The translations under genes were made by a program, and so were the position numbers. Of a DNA stretch of 64,000 bases, positions 1-11,130 are shown piece after piece. The notes beneath the pieces were generated by a model. That model was not told the DNA's origin. It saw nothing but the letters and a program-made list of their open reading frames with translations, and did not search any database. Source of the stretch: Caprimulgus europaeus (lineage: Eukaryota > Chordata > Aves > Caprimulgiformes > Caprimulgidae); NCBI GenBank assembly GCA_907165065.1, contig OU015524.1, forward strand, positions 55,779,295-55,843,294. Reading direction: 5' to 3'. Position 1 is the stretch's first letter. Each line of letters starts with the position of its first letter.

Positions 1-418
1 ATAATCTGAAACTACCTCACAGCAGTTCCTTTTTTATTTCAACATAACAAATACATAAATGAAGATTAAAGTCAAATTCTATAACCACTAGATGACATAC
101 ATCACAATTTTGCCAATGTTCACTAAGAGCTGATTTCAGAAAACTATTTTTTTGCCTCTAAAAATACTGACATTTTGATTCCAGAAACATTTACTATGAT
201 CCTTCAAAGGGAAAAGATCCATTATAATATTGTCAGTAGTTTTTGCCTGCTGTTCTCAAGGCTTTGTTACCCAGGGAGTACAAATGAGTTTTTCATTGCT
301 GAATGCTTGTAGTTTAATTAAAAATACACAGCAGGGAAATTATACTTGTGAAGCCATGATTTGATGTCATTTCATGTGACACTGTAAGTAGAGAGTTCTT
401 GTGTCCCTGATACTGTAC

Positions 419-583
419 CTCAGCCAGCAAATCTAGGAGTCCCTTGAAGTTACTGGACAGTTTACAAAGTTCATCCTCTGTCTTTTTGGCCTCCAAATCA
501 GGACATACTGTGATCAAAACAGCAAGTCTAGATTTCAGCCAGCTGTGATTTTCTGCTTGCTTGTTAATACGCTTCCTAGTTTC
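419..583 (-). CDS. SYNE1: SYNE1 exon: rod, HSWLKSRLAVL segment (last exon in window)
   Basis: 165 nt, phase 0 to 0, 55 codons, from ETRKRINKQAENHSWLK to FKGLLDLLAE. The human counterpart is EIRNGVTKRGETLSWLK, and LSSNF.GLL.LL.E matches. Acceptor cttccatag, donor GTACAG. The next exon of the rod is not within bases 1-418, which show nothing recognisable. Confidence 0.94.
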
Positions 584-1870
584 CTATGGAAGAATCAAAA
601 CATATTTTCTTTAAATAAATAAAATATATTAATGAGTGACATTCATGGTATCAGTTTAAAGATTAGTAGTGTAAACATACTACCTTTGTTCTTATCTTGA
701 AGCATGAGAAATGTAGGATTTTTCTACTTGCATATCCTATCTGATTCTGTTACAGTCAACTGCTAGATTTTTGCTTTTCCTCCACTGACTTTATTCCACT
801 ACTACTTATTAGACTGTTCTTTAATCAGTATTAGTGGAGCAATTTGTTCTCACATTTTTGTAAACATTTTTACCCACAGATAGATTGAGAGATGGTTGAT
901 ACCATGTATAGATTTTCCATATATTGACCACATTTCTTAGTTACCATTTAAATCTTCAATGCTGACTTTGACAAACATAAAATTTCATGTGATATAAAGT
1001 TTTGTGTATTTTTTTCCTATTTAAATAGCTATTTTTTCCCTCTTTTAACCCTGTAGTTCATTTATATCTTCGTGCCAGTGTTGATGAGAAGTAGCCAGCA
1101 GCGAAATTGCATGGGTGAATCAGATTTTTTGGAGCAGAAGTACCCATTAAGCTAAAGGTTTACCTGCTTTATTAAGGTCATCCTAATTATGTTTCTCTGC
1201 ATAGTTAGCCTCATAACCTACTCATGACTTTCACACAGACTTCTACAGTATGTGACATCCCTATTTTTCCTCCTAGTATGTGAAATTAAAAAAAAAAAAA
1301 AAAGAAATAAAGGTCAAGCTAGGTCCCAAGTGACATAATAAATTATTGCTTAAACTCACTTGACTAAATGACTCAATCTTCAACTATTCTATCAGTTCTG
1401 TTACAAAACACCAATGTAAAAGTGAATGGTAGAATATCTTTGCCTCTTCTGTTATACTATCATGAAAGAGAATTTTTATTATAGATTATTTCCCTAAATG
1501 TAAGACAGTGACTTGATCCTTCAAAAACCCTGTGTCCAGAAATTTTGGCTTTTCTTTGCACAGCACTTTTAACTTTCCATTCAGCGGGGTGAAGGACAAG
1601 TTGTTTATTCTATCTGCTTCTATATTTTGGATGTTCTGAATATACAAGTAAAGGGACATGCCATTCTCTAAATTGTTGAAAGTAGGAACTTCTGCCACAC
1701 TTTGCTGCATGTGGAATTTTATCCTGTAAATGTTTTTGAAGGATACCAGGAATCAGCAGAGCCATTATGGTTTCCATAATAAAACAGTTGCACTACTTCA
1801 GAATGTAGTTTTATCTAGAGCCCCAATAGCAATAACCATAGCTTTGTTAGAATCTAAGGCAAGGGCTCAC

Positions 1871-1979
1871 CCCCACAGATGCTTTACATTGCTTGTATTT
1901 GGCAGTATCATTAACACTTTCCTTTATCTTCTTCAGCTCTCTTTCTGTTGATGAAATCCAATTTGCCAATTCAGAAAAT
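1871..1979 (-). CDS. SYNE1: SYNE1 exon: rod, FSELANWISSTERELK segment
   Basis: 109 nt. It begins with A (completing Arg), reads FSELANWISSTERELKK, and ends KASVG at phase 0. Human has FSEFSSWISTNETQLK. Acceptor tttatttcag, donor GTGAGC. The 1.3 kb intron that follows (584-1870) holds an A16 run (1288-1303) and nothing else recognised. Confidence 0.92.
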
Positions 1980-2243
1980 CTGAAATAAAACATGACATAA
2001 GCAAGAAAAAAAATTAAACAAAAATTGCCACCACTAATCGGTAACCTCTTAAATTTAAGACAAACGTTATAAAATCCACTCAAAAAACCACTATAATTTG
2101 TGGCATTGCTACATGAAGCATAGTTTTCTACTTGAAGCTAACAACACAGTATCATTCTTTATGTGGTATTGCTCTATGATGACATTTATAGGAGTGACCA
2201 CACATAAGGCTCTGCAAGACCCAGCTAGTAATTGAGCTAACAC

Positions 2244-2452
2244 CTGTTCATATAGCTCTTCCAGGTGTTTGAGTGCTCTGTTAGCTTTATGTATGTGCTG
2301 TCTATCTGAGATTTGAGCTCCTTCAGGATTCGTTGGCTGCTTTCCAATGTAGCCCTCACTGGATCAGAAACTGGTAGTTTTTGGCACAGTTCTTCAATCC
2401 GTTGTAGCCTTTTCTCACACAGCTGGTAAGGTCCCTTTTCACCAAAGAACAA
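2244..2452 (-). CDS. SYNE1: SYNE1 exon: rod, LCEKRLQRIEELC segment
   Basis: 209 nt, phase 0 in, ending after AG of an Arg codon. It starts LFFGEKGPYQLCEKRLQ, has LPVSDPVRATLESS and DSTYIKLTEH, and ends WKSYMN. It is close to human over GP..LCEKRLQ.IEELC.KLPV.DPVR. Acceptor tcccatcag; donor GTGTTA is weak. A 264 bp intron follows (1980-2243). Confidence 0.95.
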
Positions 2453-2707
2453 CTGATGGGAGACAGAGCAGAAAATAAAATAAAAATACAGATTGGCAGA
2501 AGTCACAAAGCATATCTATATATGTATTATAAATGGTACTAAGCTCAAATCAGAATTTTTTGATAAAGACTCCAAGGACTGATCTCATTTAGTTGTGCAC
2601 AATGTTTCACAGTGTTTGGTGGCTTAAGAGTTGGTCAGACTTTCTGTTTATTATTGACATTGAAATGTATTTCTGTAAATGCCCACATGATGGCATATAA
2701 TTAATAC

Positions 2708-2866
2708 CATGTGTTCCTCGATCATCCTTTCATTGCCTTCTCTTGATAACACCGTGTTCTGTCGAGCTAGTTCAGCTTTGCACTCCTCCACTGTGACCAG
2801 GAACTTGCTTTTCTGTACTTCAATCTTCAAGTGGATCAAATGATATGGGGCTTCTGTTTGAAGATC
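2708..2866 (-). CDS. SYNE1: SYNE1 exon: rod, EAPYHLIHLKIEVQ segment
   Basis: 159 nt, phase 0 to 0, 53 codons, from DLQTEAPYHLIHLKIEV to GNERMIEEHM. Human has DLQGEAPYHLLHLKIDV. Acceptor gtgtgtag; donor GTATTA, weak at positions +4 and +5. A 255 bp intron (2453-2707) follows. Confidence 0.95.
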
Positions 2867-3732
2867 CTACACACCCACAGGAGCAATAAACAAGCACAAG
2901 GATAAAACACTACTCCCATTACCTCACTGAGAAGTTACTACAAATAAATTATCTAAACCCTGCTAATACAGAAAATAAAGCATATATGTACATGAAGAGA
3001 GAGAGGTTTCTCTGTATTAATTGAAGTTAATAAAGCAACTCTGCTACCAGTTTCTCTTAGATATATCATAAGGTCATAAATTCTTAGAGACTAGAACATG
3101 TATGGATAACGCATATTAGAGAGAAATCTTGATTCTTGGCAAGATACATCAAATATTTGCTGTATAAAATAATAAAGCAAACAATAATAGTGAAACTATA
3201 TTCACAAAGGCTTCCAGACGTTCCTGTTTGCATGTTAGTGAAAAAACACTCATCAATCACTCCAGCTTTGACCTGCAACATGCTGTAGCAGGCAAAAATT
3301 TCCATTGATTATAAGCAATGTTTGTTCAGTTGTTAGAGTCTTTGGCAGAAGACCCAATTTAAACCTGATTACTTACAAATTTATTATTGTTGGGAAAGTA
3401 ATGGCAATAATCCATCAGCATATAGTAAGAAAAGCTAGCACCTATCCTCAACAAATGTTCTTAACATAGGTATCATGATGTCTTTATGTAGGGAGATAAA
3501 TTAATGTTAATTTCTCACATTTCCAGACTTTTGACCACTTTACTTAACAGGGCTTTTCAAAAGGTTATTTGTATGTGTAACTGTTGTAAAATATTTTTTT
3601 TTCCACAATTGTACAGGAAGCCTGGTAATACAATTTTTAAGATTATTTTTTTTTTTTTTCCATACAGATCATGCAGAAACATTCCAAAGTTAAGACATAA
3701 AATTTCCTGAGACATCATGCGATGTCACTAAC

Positions 3733-3867
3733 CTTCCACTGCCTATGGAGTTTTCTCACAGCTTCCTGCAGGCTGTGTTGCTCTTGTTCTGGGAGGATGT
3801 CAGTAAGTTCATCACATGCTTTCAGAAAGGCATTTAGGACTCGCTGATCCAACTGACTAAAAAATTC
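3733..3867 (-). CDS. SYNE1: SYNE1 exon: rod, FFSQLDQRVLNAFLKAC segment
   Basis: 135 nt, phase 0 to 0, 45 codons, from EFFSQLDQRVLNAFLK, through ACDELTDILPEQEQ, to RKLHRQWK. It is nearly identical to human, so the exon beside the giant repeat is intact and under constraint. Acceptor atcttcag; donor GTTAGT. The 866 bp intron downstream (2867-3732) holds only T-rich runs. Confidence 0.97.
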
Positions 3868-4141
3868 CTGAAGATGAGGTGGAAAATGAGAAGGTGAGAA
3901 GATGAAGCTGATTATTGATATGGTAACCTGACATCGTGAAGTTTCCTTCCCTGTAACTTTCAAGGTTACTTCTGCTGCACTGAAGAATTGAATTTGAGAT
4001 GAGGAAAGAACTATTTCTAGCTATTTAAGGACCAGCAAACTAATTTATTCTCAGCTAGTACACTGAGATGATATTTTAACAATATTACATTTTAATGCTA
4101 CATGTGTAAGTAACGGTTATAATACAGGCACAGATATTAAT

Positions 4142-4160
4142 CTGAAAAAAAGGGAAAGGG
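4142..4160 (-). promoter_or_regulatory. Consensus-like cryptic 3' splice site at the end of the pyrimidine tract
   Basis: On the transcript strand the CU tract runs straight into cccttttttt-CAG-A, an ideal acceptor, with no AG in the preceding long CU-only run (4380-6064). The real acceptor of the downstream exon is at 3868-3870. Use of the cryptic site is inference; it could define a pseudo-exon or compete with the true acceptor. Confidence 0.5.
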
Positions 4161-6307
4161 AGAGAGGGGGAGAGGGAGAGAGGGGGAGAGGGGGAGAGGG
4201 GGAGAGGGGGAGAGGGGGAGAGGGGGAGAGGGGGAGAGGGGGAGAGGGGGAGAGGGAGAGAGGGAGAGAGGGAGAGAGGGAGAGAGGGAGAGAGGGAGAG
4301 AGGGAGAGAGGGGGGAGAAAAGAGAGAGGGGGGGGAAAAGAGAGGGGGGGAGAAAAGAGAGAGGGGGGGAAAAGGGAGCGGGGGAGAAAAGAGAGAGAGG
4401 GGAGAAAAGAGAGAGGGGGAGAAAAGAGAGAGGGGGGAGAAAAGAGAGAGGGGGAGAAAAGAGAGAGGGGGAGAAAAGAGAGAGGGGGAGAAAAGAGAGA
4501 GGGGGAGAAAAGAGAGAGGGGGAGAAAAGAGAGAGGGGGGAGAAAAGAGAGAGGGGGGAAAGAGGGAGGGGGGAAGAGAGAGGGGGGGAAAGAGAGAGGG
4601 GGGAAAGAGAGAGGGGGGGAAAGAGAGAGGGGGGAAAGAGAGAGGGGGGGGAAGAGAGAGGGGGGAAAGAGAGAGGGGGGAGAAAAGAGAGAGGGGGAGA
4701 AAAGAGAGAGGGGGAGAAAAGAGAGAGGGGGGGAAAAGAGAGAGGGGGAGAAAAGAGAGAGGGGGAGAAAAGAGAGAGGGGGAGAAAAGGGAGAGGGGGA
4801 GAAAAGGGAGAGGGGGAGAAAAGAGAGAGGGGGGAAGAGAGGGGGGGAAGAGAGGGGGGGAAGAGAGGGGGGGAAAAGAGAGAGGGGGGAAAGAGAGAGG
4901 GGGAGAAAAGAGAGAGGGGGGAGAAAAGAGAGAGGGGGGAGAAAAGAGAGAGGGGGGAAAAGAGAGAGGGGGGAGAAAAGAGAGAGGGGGAAAGAGGGAG
5001 GGGGGGAGGGAGAGGGGGGGGGAGGGAGAGGGGGGGAAGGGAGAGGGGGGGGAAGGGAGAGGGGGGGGGAAGGGAGAGGGGGGGAAAAGGGAGAGGGGGA
5101 GAAAGGGAGAGGGGGGGAAAAGAGAGAGGGGGAGAAAAGAGAGAGGGGGAGAAAAGAGAGGGAGGGGAGAAAAGGGAGAGGGGGAGAAAAGGGAGAGGGG
5201 GAGAAAAGGGAGAGGGGGAGAAAAGGGAGAGGGGGAGAGGGGGAGAGGGGGAGAAAAGGGAGAGGGGAAGAAAAGGGAGAGGGGGAGAAAAGGGAGAGGG
5301 GGGGGAAGGAGAGAGGGGGGGGGGGAGAGAGGGAGGGGGGGAAGAGAGGGAGAGAGAGAGAGGGGGGAGAAGGGAGAGAGGGGGGGAGGAGGGAGGGGGG
5401 GAGAAAGAGGGGGGGAGAAAGAGGGGGGGGGGGGAGGGGGGGGAGAGAGGGAGGGGGAGAGGGGAGGGGGGGAGAGAGGGAGGGGGAGAGAGGGAGGGGG
5501 AGAGAGGGAGGGGGAGAGAGGGAGGGGAGAGAGGGAGGGGGGAGAGGGAGGGAGAGAGGGAGGGGGGGAGAGAGGGAGGGGAGAGAGGGAGGGGAGGAGG
5601 GAGGGGGAGAGAGGGAGGGGGAGAGAGGGAGGGGGGAGAGAGGGGGGGAAGAGAGGGGGGGAAGAGAGGGGGGGAAGAGAGGGGGGGAAGAGGGGGGGGG
5701 AAGAGAGGGGGGAAGAGAGGGGGGGAAGAGAGGGGGGAAGAGAGGGGGGGAAGAGAGGGGGGAGGGAGGGGGGGAAGAGAGGGGGGGAAGAGAGGGGGGG
5801 AAGAGAGGGGGGGGAAGAGAGGGGGGGAAGAGAGGGGGGAAGAGAGGGGGGGAAGAGAGGGGGGGAAGAGAGGGGGGGAAGAGAGGGGGGGAAGAGAGGG
5901 GGGGAAGAGAGGGGGGGAAGGAGAGGGGGGAAGAGAGGGGGGGAGAGAGGGGGGGAAGAGAGGGGGGGAAGAGAGGGGGGGAAGAGAGGGGGGGAAGAGA
6001 GGGGGGAAGAGAGGGGGGGAAGAGAGGGGGGGAAGAGAGGGGGGGAAGAGAGGGGGGGAAGAGGTGGGGGGAAGAGGAGGGGGGAAGAGGTGGGGGGAAG
6101 AGGTGGGGGGAAGAGGTGGGGGGAAGAGGGGGGGGGGAAGAGGTGGGGGGAAGAGGTGGGGGGAAGAGGTGGGGGGAAGAGGTGGGGGAAGAGGTGGGGG
6201 GAAGAGGTGGGGGGAAGAGGGGGAGAGAGAAAGAGGGGGAGAGAGAAAGAGGGGGGAGAGAGGGAGGGGGGAGAGAGAAAGAGAGGGGGAGAGAGAAAGA
6301 GAGGGAA
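4144..6307 (+). repeat. Giant homopurine (G/A) minisatellite-like tract in SYNE1 intron
   Basis: About 2.2 kb of almost only G and A on the + strand, therefore C and T in the SYNE1 transcript. By eye the run 4380-6064 has no pyrimidine at all. The tract is modular: (GGGGGAGA)n and (GGGAGAGA)n at 4150-4310; units of about 16-17 bp, GGGGGAGAAAAGAGAGA, at about 4310-5300, with a GGGGGGAAAGAGAGA variant at 4550-4680; GGGAGGGGGAGAGA-type units at 5300-5640; 14 bp GGGGGGGAAGAGAG units at 5640-6060; 14 bp units carrying GGTG at 6060-6210; and GGGGGAGAGAGAAAGA units to the end. Reading frames of about 750-790 codons across it (Pro, Ser, Leu, Phe only) exist because stop codons need both purine and pyrimidine. 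Confidence 0.95.
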
Positions 6308-6619
6308 CAGGAACAGGAAAAGGAAACAGTGGATGCATGAGACTGGCAACACGTGGTGTCGTTACTCCCAATGATTCTTCTGGCAAAATGGACCCTAATT
6401 TCCAGAGCTTCTTCTCTCTTCACCTTCTGGTTGCTTACATTTATCAATAACAGAGGTGATCTTTTCCCCTTTTTGTTTTCCAATTTTAACATTAGCTTGA
6501 CCTGATCTGCATAGCTTCTATATGTGAAAGAAATCCATATAAATTTTAAAATTAAAGCTTTTCACTTGCATGTCATGCGCTCAAAGATTTCCATGAGGAA
6601 GGTTAGAGAATTTACTCAC

Positions 6620-6784
6620 ACTATGTTTCCTGAGAAGTTCTTCGGGATTTCCTTTTTCTTTTAAGCAGCAATTGGCAATCTGTATTACTTTCTCCAGTTC
6701 TGCTCTAGACTCCTCAAATTTCTTCATCAAACGGCTATTTGCTTCTATGTTTTTTCTCCAGTCACCAGCTTTCCTGACCATATT
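6620..6784 (-). CDS. SYNE1: SYNE1 exon: rod, SRLMKKFEESRAELEKV segment
   Basis: 165 nt, phase 0 to 0, 55 codons, starting NMVRKAGDWRKNIEAN and ending NPEELLRKHS. SRLMKKFEESRAELEKV is identical to human by memory. Acceptor ataactcag, donor GTGAGT. The intron that follows holds the giant homopurine/homopyrimidine tract, whose + strand end (6307) lies only about 310 bp from this exon. Confidence 0.97.
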
Positions 6785-8679
6785 CTGAGTTATAAGCAAA
6801 GAAAACAAGCTGGCACTTTCTCACTGATTTTTATTTGCTCTCTTTTAACATGATCTTATGAAAAATGCATTTGATTGGTGTCACTCTTTCAAACATATGC
6901 CGTTCACAAGTGTTTCTCCCTTTCATGATCCCATTTTCCCAGTTAATACTTATACTAAGGTCCATGGTAATCTCATCCTTCATTCAAATAAAAATGGGTA
7001 GCTATCTAACACAGATGTCTCTGATACCTACAGAATTTCTCTGTCATTTGGCTAGTGTTTCTTTCCTAAAGCCTGCTTTCAAATGAAAAGCATCTAGTAT
7101 GGCTAAAAGCTTATCATTCAATTTTTCCTAGTAGCAGGCTACCTCCTCCTACATGACTCTGCATGGAAGCTGTTTCACCTATGGATCCAACCAGTTCCAT
7201 GCAACAAGTCTTCTGACCTGGAGGAGGTTTGTACAATTATCACACTAGTAGGCCAGATAAGCAACCAGGTAGAAAGCCTCTTAAAAAAAGACAGCACATT
7301 TTGTGGTTTAGTTGCTACTCTGAAATCCTCTTGTTTTGAAACCTTAGTCACAGCTCTTTATTATTCTGCTTTAAGTCTGTCCCAGTGCACTACATTATCC
7401 AGTGGTTACAATTCCATAAGCAAGTAACAAAATTCACTGGGAGAAATGAACAGTTCACCAGTTCAACTGCAGCAAGGTAATTCCAACACTGCTTACTAAC
7501 CATACACTTTACCATCCCCACTGATTACAAACCCCAGTATAAGGAACTGTAATGATTTTACCCAGTGAGCTAATAAAATCTGTAGTTCTCAACTTACACA
7601 ACTTGCTAAGCTTTTTTGATGTTTCCTAATAAAAATTTGTGTATAATAGAATCATATAGGAATCTATTCTTTACATGAGAAAAACTCAAGTTTCCAGATT
7701 GATAAATATTTTTACTCTGGGTATGACACATTTTGTATAGTTATGTCATGTTTTATAGGTTTATTTTCTAACACACAAAGAGATAAATCACCATCCATCT
7801 TTATAGAAAGAGAATATTTAATGTTCAATATTGTAAATTTACCAAGCTACAACTTCATTTGCTTCTGTTACCATAAGCTAATCTTAAATAATGACTTCTA
7901 AATTGTAAATAAAAACCCACTGATCTTTAAATACAACCCCCAAAATACAATATAAATTTTGAATCCACCTCTCAGACAGCTCTTTACCGATAGGTGATTT
8001 TCTGTAGCTTAAAACTGAGTTTAGATAGCTTTATACTGAAAACAAATCTAATAGAACCCAACATCTGGAAATCTGACTCCAGGTTAATGGCTAATTTCAT
8101 CCTAGAGTGGGGATAGACTGGGGCTGAATAACCCTGAAAATATCAATATGGCTAATAACAACATAGAGCTCTACAGGTAAGGGACATTATAACCCGATAT
8201 ATACATCTTTACATTAACAAATGCACATGCATATTGTAACTTTCTATATTCACAATCCACTGCATTTTCTGAGTAAATACAAAGCCCAGCAATAGGAGTA
8301 TTTGCTGAAGTTTCCATCTTCCATGCTTTGTGTGAAAGGAGATGTATGAGAATAGAAGAGCAAATAATTTGCCAAGATAGAAAAGTCAGGAGAAACAAAA
8401 GCCAGTGTAGCTCCAACCAGGTGGATTTAATGCTGTGAAAGTTCTCCTTAAAACCTGTGTTCCTCTGAGACAGGCTCCCTTCTGAATTACTACGTGGAGA
8501 ACATGACCATCAGTCCCCTGACCACTTACTACCTAATACAGACATATTCTTAATAACTTGACACCAGAGAGGAGAGCTCTCTGACAGTAGCTACAGAGTG
8601 ATGAAATTGGAGATACAGTAGGATGGATCAGTTGCATATGAACAAGCTTTCAAAAATATGGACCAAGGTATATAATTAC

Positions 8680-8838
8680 CTGAAAAGTAATCTGAACTTG
8701 TGTAACTTTCTTCTGAAATGTTGACTGATGGAAGTGCTGCAACACTTCACTCGAAGCCACACACTGCAGGATACTCTGACTATTTCTCTCAATCAGGGAC
8801 AAATCTTTCTTGCAGTTTTCTTGATAAGCTACCAAATC
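8680..8838 (-). CDS. SYNE1: SYNE1 exon: rod, QENCKKDLSLIE segment
   Basis: 159 nt, phase 0 to 0, 53 codons, from DLVAYQENCKKDLSLIE to VTQVQITFQ. The human counterpart is LLACQENCKKTLTLIE, so the exon is moderately conserved. Acceptor ttctttcag, donor GTAATT. The 1.9 kb intron downstream (6785-8679) shows nothing recognisable. Confidence 0.94.
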
Positions 8839-9346
8839 CTGAAAGAAAAAAACATATATCCACCCTGGCCAGGAACAAAGGAGAGAAACGTTTGGCAAAA
8901 TAACAGGAAGATATTTTTTTTTTACAACAAGAACAAAGGGATGAGGTCAAAGCACCACAACAAACAGACTACACAAAATGTTATATGGAGTAACACAGAC
9001 TACACAACTTTATGCTTGTATGCAGAGTCCTGTATCCAAATAGAGCTCTAGTTATCTATAAAAAAGGACATAGACACGTACCCAGGCCTTTTGAATCATT
9101 TTAGGGAATGCAGTTCAACACATTATTCTATGATTTAATTTTATGGGATGTTTATATTTGTTGTATAATTGTAAGTAGGCAGCGGTGAAATTTACATAAG
9201 AACAATAACTCTCAGTAGTGGGTTGAGATGTAATTTCTTGCCTTTCAACAAATTAACCTTTCATGTCAGCTATTGTAACTCAAATTTCATTACAAATTGC
9301 ATTAAGTAATGAGAATTATATTTAAAATAAAAAAGAGAGAAAGAGG

Positions 9347-9411
9347 AATCATAGAATGGAATCATAGAATGGTTTGGGCTGGAAGGGACCTTAAAGATCA
9401 TCTAGTTCCAG
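9347..9411 (-). mobile_element. CR1 LINE 3' stub
   Basis: About 65 bp: two copies of AATCATAGAATGG, then GGCTGGAAGGGACC and GATCATCTAGTTCCA. It is a terminal CR1 fragment on the minus strand in the intron before exon 8680-8838. Confidence 0.9.
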
Positions 9412-9920
9412 ATGATGAAAAGAAAATGCATATTTTTCCAAGTAAACATGCATTAAGTTGCACAGGTTGAAAAAAAAAAAAAAAATTAAAAATCCTGTGG
9501 TGAGGAAACTGTTCTACTATTGAAGGAACACTGTATTCCTCAGGACAAATATCTGTTTACTCTCTGATCAGCAGAAAACAACACTCTTCATATAACTGAA
9601 GAGATTTTGGTTCCTCGGTTGGCAAATAACTGCAGAAGAAACATGTCTTCTTATAGTGACATCCTGGAGCAGGTTAACCATCAGGAAAGGAGTATTCATG
9701 AGCTGGTCCTTAAACTGCAGGTTGGACATATGACTCAGCTGGTGTTCATAAAAAGAAGAAGGTTTACTCGGGAAGGTAAATGGACTGGTTTGACTCAAGT
9801 TCACCGGATCCCTTTTTAACCAAAACACAATCAAAGCTTGAAGCCACTGGAAGAGAATATCCTTTTTTTTTTTTTTAATTATTGGGCCAATCTCTACAGT
9901 CATTATAGGCTTGAACTAAT

Positions 9921-9969
9921 TTTTATATATATGTATGTATATATACATATATATAAATACACACACAAA
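9921..9969 (+). repeat. (TA)n / (ATGT)n microsatellite
   Basis: TATATATATGTATGTATATA and ACACACAC runs inside the intron between exons 8838 and 10625. Confidence 0.85.
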
Positions 9970-10624
9970 TTTCTTTGTTCTAATATTATTTGTTAGTTTC
10001 TTTTTTGCAAGGGACTCTAAATAGCTTTGAAAGACTTCAGCTTCCCATTAAAAAAAATCCATTTAATTATATTACCTGTCAAATGTGACCATAATGAAAC
10101 GTGTACATCAATTTTGAGGGACTATTTCTAGGCTATATATCACACATACACAAGGATAAACATCAGCTCCTAAGTCAGATCCTCATATCTTCATTTACTT
10201 TTCCAAGTGAGTTCTAAATAGGTCTCAGTTCCTCCAGAATGAAATGTTTATTGGTCAGGTAGAAAAGTTAATGTTCTACTACAATGCACTCCAAAGAAAC
10301 CACTTCTGGACTTCTAAGAAACTGATGATGTTATTTCATCCGCTTAATAATAAAATCCAATGTATTTCTGATACTTCAGTCCAATTTCCACTAGTTAAAA
10401 AAGTCTCATATTTACTTCTTGAACGAAAACCATGGGCACTAAGATGGAACACAAGTTTCAATCTTTGTATGTTTACGCTTAGCTGACTTTAGGATAGGCT
10501 ATATTCGTTGCTTGAATATGAAGAAACCTTTGCTCAGCTTACTGAGTTGCAATCCAAATTTCTAGAAAGGTAACTGTAAATACTCACAGGCAGCAGACCT
10601 TTGTAAGATGTTTTTGAAACTTAC

Positions 10625-10798
10625 TTGGGCTTTTTGTTTGAGAACAGTTGTAGGTTGTGCTTCAGGATCCAGGATAGAAATTATTTCATTGACTTTTTCA
10701 AGAGATTCATAAAAATGTGTGATTTGTTTCTCCAGTTCTTCCAGTGGAGACAGCAGATGCTGGCATTCATACAGCAGGGCACAGGAATACTCCTTAAC
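10625..10798 (-). CDS. SYNE1: SYNE1 exon: rod, PLEELEKQI segment
   Basis: 174 nt, phase 0 to 0, 58 codons, starting VKEYSCALLYECQHLL, then SPLEELEKQITHFYESL, ending TTVLKQKAQ. The acceptor (aatggccaaaag) has its pyrimidine run set back from the AG, so it also looks weak. Donor GTAAGT. The next intron (8839-10624) holds a CR1 stub at 9347-9411 and a TA/CA microsatellite at 9921-9969. Confidence 0.93.
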
Positions 10799-11130
10799 CT
10801 TTTGGCCATTTTAAAGAAAAATAATTATTAAAAAAAGTTGTAAAATTCAATAATGTGCAGCTTCCTCTGCATGTGAGTTTATATAGTTGCTACCTGTCTC
10901 TTTTAAGATAGCTCAATCCTGATCCTATATTACTTCCTAAAGGAAAGAAGATTAAATTTAAGGATGATAGTCTTAAAGTCTAAAAGAAGTAACATGTTCT
11001 CCACCCTGAATCAATCTATTGTCACTATATATATTTCCTCAAATGCATATATCTGAACATTTATGTAGGGAAGATTACTAGTTATTAGTTCAACAGTTAA
11101 CAATGTGTAGTAGAAAAAGTATTCTGCAAC

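Noticed and set aside
1486-1710. A 74-codon minus-strand frame in the intron between the last two rod exons
   Set aside because: No similarity to SYNE1. The flanking exons already join in phase and match human without it, and no convincing acceptor and donor pair in phase was found.
6064-6450. Plus-strand Gly/Arg/Glu-rich reading frames of 74-128 codons
   Set aside because: They arise from the GA-rich repeat with a few T-bearing units that happen to create ATG; composition artefact.
4085-6492. Three overlapping minus-strand reading frames of about 750-790 codons made of Pro, Ser, Leu and Phe
   Set aside because: A pyrimidine-only strand cannot contain stop codons, so all frames stay open. 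There is no domain, no splice logic and no homology; it is intronic repeat.
8718-9051. Plus-strand frames of 61-107 codons across exon 8680-8838
   Set aside because: Antisense of a SYNE1 exon and its intron; no independent evidence for a gene.
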